This document shows positions 1 to 6,273 of a stretch of DNA of 10,445 nt, in pieces (within the stretch, counting starts at the first letter, position 1; the number at the start of each line of letters is the position of its first letter). The position numbers were made by a program, and so were the translations under genes. The notes below the pieces were generated by a model. The model made no database searches. It saw only the letters and a program-made list of their open reading frames with translations, and was not told the origin of the DNA. The stretch is from Planctomycetota bacterium (GTDB lineage Bacteria > Planctomycetota > Phycisphaerae > Phycisphaerales > SM1A02). The stretch is from assembly GCA_027295365.1 (NCBI GenBank), contig JAPULD010000321.1, positions 1-10,445 on the forward strand, in the 5' to 3' direction.

Positions 1-519
1 TTCATCATGAGCAAGGTGCATGCGTTGTACTTCACCAAGGATCCCGATGAGCGAATATGGAATGGTGATGCGATCATGGAACCGTCGGATCGGGCCACGA
101 TCTATGGCGACCCCCGGACGCTGGCCAAGGAAAACAACAAGGGGATGAGGATTCCCCTGGACGTCTGGTATGGCAAGTTCTGGGGACGCGTGCAGGGCAA
201 CAACAAGGAACGTCGTCACCAGCATCACAACCAGATCCCCGAGGCCTACCTGGAGCGGATCATCCTCGCCTGCTCCAACAAGGGCGATCTCGTGCTCGAT
301 CCGTTTTGCGGTAGTGGGACCACATCAACCGTGGCCAAGGCGTACGGCCGCAAGTCGATCACGATCGAGTACTCAAAGAAGAATGCGAAAAGCGCGTGGG
401 AACGCATCAACAAGATCGGCATGATCCGCAAAGGCGAAGCGCTGGGTCAGGCGACACCCATCTTCAAGAAGCGAAACCAAGGCACGAAAAAAAGTAAGGC
501 TACTCCTCAGCCGGTGTGA
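1..519 (+). CDS. Site-specific DNA methyltransferase, beta class, C-terminal part (5' truncated by window)
   Basis: This is the C-terminal part of an amino-group (N6-adenine or N4-cytosine) DNA methyltransferase. The frame is open to base 1. The ATG at 7 is probably internal, because the visible part lacks the catalytic (D/S/N)PP(Y/W) motif IV that lies N-terminal in beta-class enzymes. Counting from that ATG, residues 98-106 read DPFCGSGTT, the AdoMet-binding motif I. It is preceded by HHNQIPEAYLERII (73-86), the usual Pro-Glu-Leu/Tyr-Arg-Ile approach helix, and followed by GRKSITIEYS (114-123), with the acidic residue that typically contacts the AdoMet ribose. The tail (about 150-170) is basic and low in complexity. 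No restriction gene follows: the next gene is convergent and unrelated. Whether it is an orphan enzyme or belongs to a restriction-modification system depends on sequence left of the window. Target base and recognition site cannot be read here. Confidence 0.88.
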   Translation, partial: FIMSKVHALYFTKDPDERIWNGDAIMEPSDRATIYGDPRTLAKENNKGMRIPLDVWYGKFWGRVQGNNKERRHQHHNQIPEAYLERIILACSNKGDLVLDPFCGSGTTSTVAKAYGRKSITIEYSKKNAKSAWERINKIGMIRKGEALGQATPIFKKRNQGTKKSKATPQPV

Positions 520-535
520 ACCCTCTTGAGTGGTG

Positions 536-587
536 GAACAGGCATCTTGTCTGTTCAAAAGAATTCGCACGGGCTGGAAGCCCCTGC
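536..587. repeat. Paired-hairpin interspersed repeat (PVC-type)
   Basis: Two imperfect palindromes of the same geometry lie 10 bases apart. The first (536-556) has arms GAACAGGCA and TGTCTGTTC around the triloop TCT; all nine pairs form if one G-U is allowed. The second (567-587) has arms GCACGGGCT and AGCCCCTGC around the triloop GGA, with one C-C mismatch. The spacer at 557-566 is AAAAGAATTC. The element fills the gap between two convergent genes, starting 17 bases after the methyltransferase stop and ending 7 bases before the adenosyltransferase stop. From memory, near-identical paired hairpins recur in intergenic regions of Planctomycetes and Verrucomicrobia and give spurious peptides containing 'GWKPVP'-like strings; here one frame reads TGWKPLPP. 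Function is unknown. Its position would suit transcript 3' ends. Confidence 0.75.
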
Positions 588-594
588 CACCAAA

Positions 595-1185
595 TCATTT
601 TGATTCAGATTTCGAATCAGAGCTTCCCGGAATCCAAGGCACATCCTCGATCCCCGCTTCCTTGTTCGCCCTTCGGGCCATCGCGAACAGCAGATCGCTC
701 AGGCGGTTGAGGTAGATCACCGACAAGGGATTGATCTTCGCCACCCGGGTCAGACTCACCAGATTGCGTTCGGCTCGCCGACCTATCGTCCGGGCCAGAT
801 GCAGCCTGGAGGCCAACTCCGTCCCCCCCGGGAGGATGAAATTCGTCATCGGGTCGTTGCCGGCCTCGATGGAATCGATCCATTGCTCGAGTTCGTCAAT
901 CTGACCTTGCTCGATCCGGGCGATTTTGGCTTCGTGTTTGTTGGCCTCGGGAGTGGCCAGATCGGCCCCCAGATCAAAGAGTCGAGACTGCAGAGTTCGG
1001 AAAATGACCGCAAACTGTTTGCCCAGCTCGTGTTGTGGATCGTTGGCCACCTCGGCGCAGCCCAGGGAGGCATTGAGTTCATCGATAGTGCCGTAAGTCT
1101 CGACCCGAGGGTGGTCCTTGGGCACGCGATCGCCCCCAAAGAGCCCTGTTGAGCCGTCATCACCCGTTTTTGTATAGAGCTTCAT
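595..1185 (-). CDS. pduO: PduO-type cob(I)alamin adenosyltransferase
   Basis: A 196-residue ATP:cob(I)alamin adenosyltransferase. It transfers the 5'-deoxyadenosyl group of ATP to reduced corrinoid, making the coenzyme B12 needed by radical mutases and related enzymes; it is cytoplasmic and normally trimeric. The whole single-domain family signature is present: TKTGDDGST at residues 5-13 (N-terminal ATP loop), VPKDHPRVETYGTIDELNASLG at 21-42, LPGGT at 118-122, GRRAER at 135-140 and NRLSDLLF at 160-167, which contains the conserved Arg and Asp of the corrinoid/ATP pocket. The reading frame stays open to 1509, but homology begins at MKLYTKTG, so the ATG at 1185 is the start; no clear Shine-Dalgarno site precedes it. 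Length is normal for the family. No other cobalamin gene is nearby, which suggests a housekeeping salvage role. It is convergent with the methyltransferase. Confidence 0.95.
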   Translation of the reverse strand: MKLYTKTGDDGSTGLFGGDRVPKDHPRVETYGTIDELNASLGCAEVANDPQHELGKQFAVIFRTLQSRLFDLGADLATPEANKHEAKIARIEQGQIDELEQWIDSIEAGNDPMTNFILPGGTELASRLHLARTIGRRAERNLVSLTRVAKINPLSVIYLNRLSDLLFAMARRANKEAGIEDVPWIPGSSDSKSESK

Positions 1186-1360
1186 GAAAGGTTGCTCAAG
1201 AGAATCGTAACAAATCGGAGGAGGGTGACGTATAAGGATGTGGAGGATCCTGTACGTCTGAAAAGAGGATTGTAGTTGGGAATACTGTTCTTGTGTCTGT
1301 GTCCTCCAGCGTACTCTGAGACCCGTTTCAAATCGCACATCCATTTTCATGGAGTCCAAA

Positions 1361-1732
1361 ATGGACAAGCAGATCATCCTGGGAATCCTGCTCGCAGGCT
1401 TCATTTCTGTTGCCTCTGGCTGTCTGATCGTCAGTGGCAAATCTACCAAAGAGTCGGGAACCCGAATCAGCAACACGACCTTGGGCCAAATCGAACCTGG
1501 TGTCACCACCGAGTCATGGCTGATCGCGACCTTGGGTGAACCCGATCGGCGATCCGACGTCGAGGGTCAGGAAGGCGTCTCGGTGCTTCTTTACGAACAT
1601 TGCGAGACCAAATCCGATGGCACGGCGGTTTTTCTCATCTTCGCGGGCGGTTCCGACGTCACACGCATCACGACGACCTATTTTGAAGTTGATGATGGGA
1701 TCGTGACCCGGACCTGGACTGAAAGATCATGA
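1361..1732 (+). CDS. Small BamE/SmpA-like lipoprotein
   Basis: A 123-residue predicted lipoprotein. Residues 1-20 form a short basic then hydrophobic signal peptide ending in ASGC, with Cys21 as the acylation site. Ala at -3 is less usual than Leu or Val, so the lipobox is acceptable but not ideal. The mature part matches the shape of the BamE/SmpA-OmlA domain: a 'G.I.PG.T.ESWLIATLGEPD' segment at residues 42-62, where a helix ends in the typical Leu-Gly-x-Pro turn, then three strands including RITTTYFEVDDGIVTRTW at 102-119. BamE proteins attach to the outer-membrane beta-barrel assembly machine, but many small lipoproteins share this fold with no known role, so that function is not claimed. 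The ATG at 1361 is chosen over 1349 because GGAG (1351-1354) lies six bases upstream. It ends at the bidirectional terminator shared with atpG. Confidence 0.72.
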   Translation: MDKQIILGILLAGFISVASGCLIVSGKSTKESGTRISNTTLGQIEPGVTTESWLIATLGEPDRRSDVEGQEGVSVLLYEHCETKSDGTAVFLIFAGGSDVTRITTTYFEVDDGIVTRTWTERS

Positions 1733-1805
1733 TCGAGTCATCGCGATGTGAAGGCGTGTCAGGCCTCTGATGGCACTTTGACTCCCCATGCCTTCGCAGT
1801 GCGAA

Positions 1806-1836
1806 AAAAGCCCAGGGATTGATTCCCTGGGCTTTT
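1806..1836. terminator. Bidirectional rho-independent terminator
   Basis: A perfect 13-bp inverted repeat: AAAAGCCCAGGGA (1806-1818), loop TTGAT (1819-1823), TCCCTGGGCTTTT (1824-1836). The GC-rich core is flanked by an A-tract on one side and a T-tract on the other, so either strand gives a stem followed by U residues. It lies 74 bases after the lipoprotein stop (+) and 23 bases after the atpG stop (-), so it should end both convergent transcripts. Confidence 0.9.
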
Positions 1837-1858
1837 CGTATGCTGGAATGGGCTGGAA

Positions 1859-2743
1859 TTACTCCAAAGCCGCGGAACCCGATATGACTTCCATCAGTTC
1901 CGTCGTGATCTTGGCCTGTCGGGCGCGATTGAACTGCCTTTTCAGCAATCGACTCAGGTCCTTGGCGTTCTCCGTCGCCGCCTTCATCGCGATCATCCGC
2001 ATGATCTGCTCGCTGACCACGGAATCATTGATCGCCTGGAACAGCTCGGTCTTGACGGTCAGGGGCAACAACTGGTTGAGCAATGCTTCACCCGAGGGGC
2101 TGAATTCGAAGTTGGCATGACTGGCCGCTTCGGTACTCTTTTCGCCCTGGTCGTCCCCCATCTTCTGCAGGGGGAGCAACTGCTTCACCTCGGGAATCTG
2201 CCTCGAATTGCTTTCGTAACGCATGTACGCGACGTGCACCGAGTCGTATTTACCTTCGATGAACTCATCGATGTATCGGCTCGCGATGTGGTTGACATCC
2301 TCGTAGGCCGGCTTGTCACCCAACATGTGCTTGACCTGCACCGGGATCTTCTGGAACTTGAAGAAGCCGATGGCCTTCTTGCCCACGGTCTCGATGACAA
2401 CCTCGCGGCCATCCTCGCGGTTCTCCCTGATCTTCTTCAACGCCAGACGCAGGACGTTGCCGTTGTAGGCTCCGCAAAGACCACGATCCGACGAGATCGC
2501 CAGGATCAGATCCTTCTTCGTGGGATTCGTCGGGGCTTGCAGGAGAGGGTGATCCACATCGCCCGCCGCGCCGGCGACCTCGGCCACGAGCTGGCGAATC
2601 TTCAGGGTGTATGGCTTTGTGGCCTTTGCCCTTTGGATCGCAGTGGTGAATTTCGCGGTGGCGATCAACTGCATCGTCTTGGTGATGCGTTCGATGTTGC
2701 TAACCGCGCCAATACGCTTCTTGATTTCGCGAATCTGTGCCAT
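1859..2743 (-). CDS. atpG: F1F0 ATP synthase subunit gamma
   Basis: The 294-residue central stalk subunit of F1, which couples proton flow through F0 to rotation inside the alpha3beta3 head. Both termini form the family's coiled coil. The N-terminal helix reads IKKRIGAVSNIERITKTMQL (residues 7-26). The C-terminal helix has MKAATENAKDL at 253-263, the hallmark FNRARQAKITTELMEVISG at 271-289, and a short tail. The middle Rossmann-like domain carries SSDRGLCGAYN (84-94). Residues about 194-215 form a longer polar loop, a usual place for length variation. Length is typical. The start at 2743 gives the canonical MAQIREIKKRI terminus, although no Shine-Dalgarno site precedes it. The usual neighbours atpA (upstream) and atpD (downstream) are absent: a lipoprotein gene lies 62 bases upstream and a terminator directly follows. 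Confidence 0.97.
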   Translation of the reverse strand: MAQIREIKKRIGAVSNIERITKTMQLIATAKFTTAIQRAKATKPYTLKIRQLVAEVAGAAGDVDHPLLQAPTNPTKKDLILAISSDRGLCGAYNGNVLRLALKKIRENREDGREVVIETVGKKAIGFFKFQKIPVQVKHMLGDKPAYEDVNHIASRYIDEFIEGKYDSVHVAYMRYESNSRQIPEVKQLLPLQKMGDDQGEKSTEAASHANFEFSPSGEALLNQLLPLTVKTELFQAINDSVVSEQIMRMIAMKAATENAKDLSRLLKRQFNRARQAKITTELMEVISGSAALE

Positions 2744-2757
2744 GGGGCGGATAGTGT

Positions 2758-2775
2758 AGCCCCGATCCAGGGGCT
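2758..2775 (-). promoter_or_regulatory. Hairpin in the atpG leader / lipoprotein-atpG gap
   Basis: AGCCCC (2758-2763) and GGGGCT (2770-2775) pair around a six-base loop in the 62-base gap between the lipoprotein stop and the atpG start on the minus strand. No run of U follows, so it is a poor intrinsic terminator. It could be a leader stem that tunes atpG translation or a transcript-stabilising 3' stem. A chance hairpin in GC-rich DNA is also possible. Confidence 0.35.
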
Positions 2776-2805
2776 GGGAAAGGCGGGAAAGACGAGCTTG
2801 GAGGC

Positions 2806-3351
2806 CTATTTGAGCCGATTCATCTCAAAAACGCCATGATCCCCAGCGCTTGTGTAGGTCGAGCGGAACTCATTGCCGACAACAGTCCCTTTGTAGGTGA
2901 AGACGCCCCCCGCAAGCGGGCCCAGATCGGCTTCCGCGGAGAAATGGTATGTGTCGCCCTCGCGTCGCACATGCATGATGACGTCGTATTCGTAAGTGAG
3001 GGAGCCGCCATACGTGGCGAGATACCGGGCGAGAAACGCGACGGGTTGGTCTGGGGAATTCTGAGTTTTCGGGGCATCAGGGGGGGCCGGGGCATCCGGG
3101 GGTTCCGGGGGTTGGACGGAGATGATGCAGCGGAGAGTTCCGGTGTGGCCATTGAAGTCGCTGGTCCAGGTTCCCTTCCACCGGCCGACAAGGTCAGAAG
3201 CGATGATCTCGTTGCGGACTTCTTCATTCATCGCCATGGCGTTGGACGAGGCGCTCTTCCCGTCCCGCTCGATGGTCGAACACCCGCCAAGACTGCACGC
3301 GAGGATGAGTCCGATCAACAGCGTTCCAAGATGATGGGTTTGTTTGGTCAT
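2806..3351 (-). CDS. Lipoprotein with proline-rich linker and C-terminal beta domain, unknown function
   Basis: A 181-residue predicted lipoprotein I cannot assign to a named family. Residues 1-23 are a clear type II signal peptide with lipobox LGGC, acylated at Cys24. Ser at +2 suggests outer-membrane sorting if the Lol rule holds. A polar stretch (25-50) leads to GRWKGTW (56-62), then a short beta segment. A linker of repeated Pro, Asp and Ala (PPEPPDAPAPPDAP, 81-94) interrupts the domain. The C-terminal half (105-181) is rich in alternating polar and hydrophobic residues and ends in a 'G.V.GNEFRSTY.S.GDHGVFEMNR' pattern that reads like a small beta-barrel. I recall similar 'W.G.W ... G.F.M.R' domains in planctomycete proteins, but this is unverified. 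It lies upstream of atpG on the same strand and may be cotranscribed with it. The start follows from the signal peptide. Confidence 0.78.
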   Translation of the reverse strand: MTKQTHHLGTLLIGLILACSLGGCSTIERDGKSASSNAMAMNEEVRNEIIASDLVGRWKGTWTSDFNGHTGTLRCIISVQPPEPPDAPAPPDAPKTQNSPDQPVAFLARYLATYGGSLTYEYDVIMHVRREGDTYHFSAEADLGPLAGGVFTYKGTVVGNEFRSTYTSAGDHGVFEMNRLK

Positions 3352-3368
3352 GGCTTGAGAATGTATGG

Positions 3369-3420
3369 ATCATACCACTGACAGTTTCAGTGAATAGTCG
3401 ACGATCCGGATCTGTACAAT
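3369..3420. promoter_or_regulatory. Divergent promoter region with inverted repeats
   Basis: This sits between the divergent lipoprotein (-) and ankyrin (+) genes. On the minus strand TATGAT (3374-3369) resembles a -10 box, with TTCACT (3395-3390) 15 bases upstream as a poor -35. On the plus strand TACAAT (3415-3420) resembles a -10 box for the ankyrin gene, but no good -35 is visible. Between them lie CACTGA/TCAGTG (3376-3381 / 3387-3392, five-base loop) and the perfect palindrome GATCCGGATC (3403-3412). The first palindrome falls inside the minus-strand spacer and the second just before the plus-strand -10, so they are plausible operators. Assignment rests on motif likeness only. Confidence 0.35.
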
Positions 3421-3450
3421 CAACGTCGAGGGGTGAGGGAGGACTCTCGC

Positions 3451-4200
3451 ATGGACAATTTGCACGATCTACTGCTGGGCGGTTTCGAGACGCACTCGGT
3501 CGAGGAGATACGAGAAGCTCTGGACAAGGGGCTCGACGCGAGCCAACCGACCCGGGAAAAACGGCCCGTGGACTGGCTGACGGAAATGTACACCCGATCG
3601 GATCGGTTCGAGGCGTGTCTGCGATTGCTGCTCGATCGTGGCGCCACGATCGAGGATCCCCTGCTCGAGATGGTTCTGCTCAATGATGGGGCACGGCTGG
3701 AGGCGGTCCTGAGGGAAAATCCATCTCGGCTGGATCATCGCGTCACGATGGTTTCGGCCTTCACGCCTCTGGATGGGGCGTCATTGCTCCACGTCGCTTC
3801 GGAATATGGTCACCTTTCTGTCGCACGTGTCCTGATTAATCTGGGCGCGGATGTCAATGCGACTGCAGCAGTCGACGCCAACGGGCTGAACGGACAGACG
3901 CCGATCTTTCACACCGTCAACTCGAACGCGAATCGCGCCTTGCCGATCATGAAGCTGTTGCTTCAGGCCGAGGCACGACTGGATATTCGTCTGGCGGGTC
4001 TCACTTGGGGACGTGGATTCGAATGGGAAACGACACTCTTCGATCTCACGCCGATTTCGTATGCACAGTTTGGCCTGTTGCCTCAGATGCATCGTTCCGA
4101 ATCCGACATCGACGCGAACGTGCGAACTCTTCTCGAAGCCTCCAATCGGGCGGTGCCTCCTCTGGAGAATGTGCCGAACAAGTATGTCGCGCGGGGGTGA
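3451..4200 (+). CDS. Ankyrin-repeat protein
   Basis: A 249-residue protein made of ankyrin-type helix pairs, a protein-binding scaffold whose partner cannot be read from sequence. The best repeat is residues 109-140, with SLLHVASEYGHLSVARVLINLGADVN matching the consensus TpLh.Aa..Gh..vv..Ll..GAdvn. A second follows at 148-180 (GQTPIFHTVNSN ... LLLQAEARLDI). Degenerate repeats cover about 17-48 and 52-90 (CLRLLLDRGATIEDPLLEMVLLN). The tail includes a region (183-215) rich in Trp, Phe and Leu that is not a standard repeat. There is no signal peptide or membrane helix, so it is probably cytoplasmic. The frame begins with a GTG at 3433, but ATG 3451 is preferred because GGAGG (3438-3442) precedes it by eight bases. 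I recall close relatives in Acidobacteria and Bacteroidetes, unverified. A secreted phosphatase gene follows on the same strand after about 100 bases. Confidence 0.85.
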   Translation: MDNLHDLLLGGFETHSVEEIREALDKGLDASQPTREKRPVDWLTEMYTRSDRFEACLRLLLDRGATIEDPLLEMVLLNDGARLEAVLRENPSRLDHRVTMVSAFTPLDGASLLHVASEYGHLSVARVLINLGADVNATAAVDANGLNGQTPIFHTVNSNANRALPIMKLLLQAEARLDIRLAGLTWGRGFEWETTLFDLTPISYAQFGLLPQMHRSESDIDANVRTLLEASNRAVPPLENVPNKYVARG

Positions 4201-4302
4201 AGGGGTGGGGTATGCGAATCTGTTCGCCAAATTCCGCATGAATGCAACAGCCCGGGGGTGTCCTGCTACGCTATCGAACCCAGTGTGAGGAGCAGCATCA
4301 TT

Positions 4303-5421
4303 GTGAGACATCGATTTCTGGTTGTTCTGGCGTTTCTGTTGGTGGTAGGACATGGTGCCCCGGGCCAGGACCCCGACGTAATCGATGGCCCCCACGTGAT
4401 CTGGGAATCCGAGAAGTATGCCATGGTCTGGAGGGTCCAGCAGGGCAAAGCGGTTCACGTGCCGATCAAGTTCGAGCGGGGTTGGAAATTGGATGTCCCA
4501 GCTTTGGGAGCCGGGGGCGTCACGCTCGCACCCGAGCCACCGATGGTCGAGCCCGATCAATTCGATGACGTCACAGACATCTTCATCGTGGGCGACAGTC
4601 ATGGCCAGTTCATGGTTTTTGCGGATGTGTTGCGATATGGAGACGTCGTGGATGAGGACTTGCACTGGTCGTTTGGAGAAGGCCATCTGGTGATTGTGGG
4701 CGATGTCTTTGATCGAGGGGATAGGGTGACGGACATTCTCTGGCTGATTTATCGACTGGAGCAAGAGGCCAAGGCTCAGGGGGGCTTTGTCCATTTCATC
4801 CTGGGCAACCACGAAGTGATGCCCTTGCAGGGGGATGTGCGCTACGTCAATCCGATCTACCTGGAGACCGTCGCCCCTTTGATGAGCCGATCGTACTCCC
4901 AACTGTTCGGCCCCGACACCGAACTCGGGCAATGGTTGAGGACCAAGCACGTGGCCATCCGCATCAACGATCTATTGTTTGCGCATGGGGGCTTGAGCTC
5001 GACGTTGATCGAGAAGGGCTGGGATCTGGATTTCATCAATTCATCCATCAGGGCCAACCTTGACACCCCCAAGGTCGAGATTCGCGCCGATGAGGACATG
5101 AAACTCCTGTTCGGCTCCGAAGGCCCTCTCTGGTACCGAGGCTACTTCATCGACTGGTCGCATTACCAGCGCACGACGCCCGAACGGATTCGCACCACGC
5201 TCGATCACTTCGGGGGCAACCATGTCATCGTCGCCCACACCGGGGCCACGGAGATCCACAGCCTTTACGAGGGGATGGTCATCAACGTCCACGTGCGGAT
5301 GAAGCCCAGAGGCGTCGCGGAAGCCTTGCAATGGAAGGATGGAGAATTCGAGAGGGTCATTGTGGGGGTGACCCGGGCAGCCCTCGATCTGACCAATGAG
5401 CAGTGGAAGTCCGAGGATTAG
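4303..5421 (+). CDS. Secreted calcineurin-like metallophosphoesterase (Shewanella-like phosphatase type)
   Basis: A predicted periplasmic phosphatase of 372 residues. The two-metal phosphoesterase motifs occur in order: GDSHGQ (97-102; Asp98 and His100 as ligands), GDVFDRGDR (133-141; Asp134, Asp137), GNHE (168-171; Asn169, His170), HGG (228-230) and AHTG (311-314; His312). The GDxHG / GDxxDRG / GNHE set is that of PPP-family Ser/Thr phosphatases. The secreted form and GPLWYRGY (274-281) recall Shewanella-like (ShLP/SLP) phosphatases, so a phosphoprotein or phosphotyrosine substrate is possible but unproven. Residues 1-22 form a signal peptide with a strong hydrophobic core (FLVVLAFLLVV), cleaved near GHGAPGQ. 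No ATG fits. The GTG at 4303 is chosen because it starts the signal peptide and has GAGGAG at 4287-4292; in-frame GTGs at 4285 and 4258 are less likely. The gene ends interlocked with the convergent hydrolase gene. Confidence 0.88.
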   Translation: MRHRFLVVLAFLLVVGHGAPGQDPDVIDGPHVIWESEKYAMVWRVQQGKAVHVPIKFERGWKLDVPALGAGGVTLAPEPPMVEPDQFDDVTDIFIVGDSHGQFMVFADVLRYGDVVDEDLHWSFGEGHLVIVGDVFDRGDRVTDILWLIYRLEQEAKAQGGFVHFILGNHEVMPLQGDVRYVNPIYLETVAPLMSRSYSQLFGPDTELGQWLRTKHVAIRINDLLFAHGGLSSTLIEKGWDLDFINSSIRANLDTPKVEIRADEDMKLLFGSEGPLWYRGYFIDWSHYQRTTPERIRTTLDHFGGNHVIVAHTGATEIHSLYEGMVINVHVRMKPRGVAEALQWKDGEFERVIVGVTRAALDLTNEQWKSED

Positions 5422-6272
5422 ATCGAGGATGAATTCAGCACCAACCCGTCGTAGGCCAGGGCCATGCCCTCGGGCAGTTGGGGATCCAATTCTTCATGCT
5501 TGATGTCGTGGGTCATGTGCAGGAACCAGGTCTGACTGGCGCCGATTCGATCTGAGGCGTCAATGGCCTGGTCCACCGAGAAATGTGTGGGGTGTTTTCG
5601 ATATCGCAACATGTCGAGCACGAGCGTGTTCAGGCCACCCAACTTGGACCAGGTCTGGGGCGGGATCGCCGAGACGTCGGTGCAATAGGCCAAGGGCAGA
5701 GGGCCATCGGAAGGTGAATCGCCTGAATCGATTTCCTCGATGCGAAATCCCAGGATCGGGAGTCTGCCGTGCAGCAGTTCGAGGGGGGTGAAGCGAAGCC
5801 CAAACAGATCGATGGACTGTTTTGGTTCAATCAGATGGGGGATCAGCGTGGCCACGAACGAATCATTGATGTTCTTCTCTTTCTCGAAGATGTGCCGGTA
5901 CACCCGATGCAAACTCTCGATCGTGTGCCGGTCGGCGTACAGATCAATCGGCCCCCCCATGACCACGTTGAATCGTCGGGTGTCGTCAAGCCCGAACGTG
6001 TGATCGACATGGTTGTGGGTGTAGACGATCGCATCGCAGCGGTTGATCTTGTGCCGCAATGCCTGTTGCCTCAGGTCGGGGGACGTGTCGATGAAGATGA
6101 CGCGCTCCTGGCCCTTGGGGTCGATGAATCGCAAGCAGGCGCTGCAGCGGGTCCGGTTGTCCCTGGGATCGGGGCTGGTGCACACGGCACAGTCGCAGCC
6201 AATGACCGGCACCCCGGCCGAAGTGCCCGAGCCGAGAATAATGAATTCTAGATTGCGTATCGAGGAGGGCAT
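5418..6272 (-). CDS. PhnP-like metallo-beta-lactamase-fold hydrolase
   Basis: A 284-residue cytoplasmic MBL-fold metallohydrolase resembling PhnP, the 5-phosphoribosyl 1,2-cyclic phosphate phosphodiesterase of phosphonate breakdown. Evidence: GSGTSAGVPVIGCDCAVC at 14-31, whose Cys26, Cys28 and Cys31 match the structural zinc site of PhnP; THNHVDH at 85-91 (HxHxDH metal site); then GLDDTRRF at 94-101, His168, Asp199 (YCTDVS), His230 (KHPTHFS) and HMTHDIKH at 252-259 as remaining ligands. All expected metal residues are present, so it should be active. No phn genes are nearby, and many genomes carry such proteins outside phn operons, so the substrate may be another cyclic phosphate or nucleotide. 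It begins with ATG at 6272 beside the inverted-repeat element; no Shine-Dalgarno site is evident. Its TAA overlaps the TAG of the convergent phosphatase gene. Confidence 0.9.
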   Translation of the reverse strand: MPSSIRNLEFIILGSGTSAGVPVIGCDCAVCTSPDPRDNRTRCSACLRFIDPKGQERVIFIDTSPDLRQQALRHKINRCDAIVYTHNHVDHTFGLDDTRRFNVVMGGPIDLYADRHTIESLHRVYRHIFEKEKNINDSFVATLIPHLIEPKQSIDLFGLRFTPLELLHGRLPILGFRIEEIDSGDSPSDGPLPLAYCTDVSAIPPQTWSKLGGLNTLVLDMLRYRKHPTHFSVDQAIDASDRIGASQTWFLHMTHDIKHEELDPQLPEGMALAYDGLVLNSSSI

Positions 6273-6273
6273 G

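Noticed and set aside
530..715. Short plus-strand frames starting in the twin-hairpin repeat
   Set aside because: They translate the interspersed repeat and then antisense of the adenosyltransferase. This kind of spurious peptide is common in PVC annotations.
1186..1509. N-terminal extension of the adenosyltransferase frame on the minus strand
   Set aside because: The family begins at MKLYTKTG. The extension has no family likeness and overlaps the oppositely oriented lipoprotein gene.
2117..2839. Long plus-strand open frame (240 codons) across atpG
   Set aside because: It is antisense to a certain gene, has biased composition and matches no recognisable motif.
3781..4950. Long minus-strand open frame (389 codons) across the ankyrin and phosphatase genes
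   Set aside because: Both plus-strand genes are well supported by motifs. The antisense frame spans their boundary and shows no domain.
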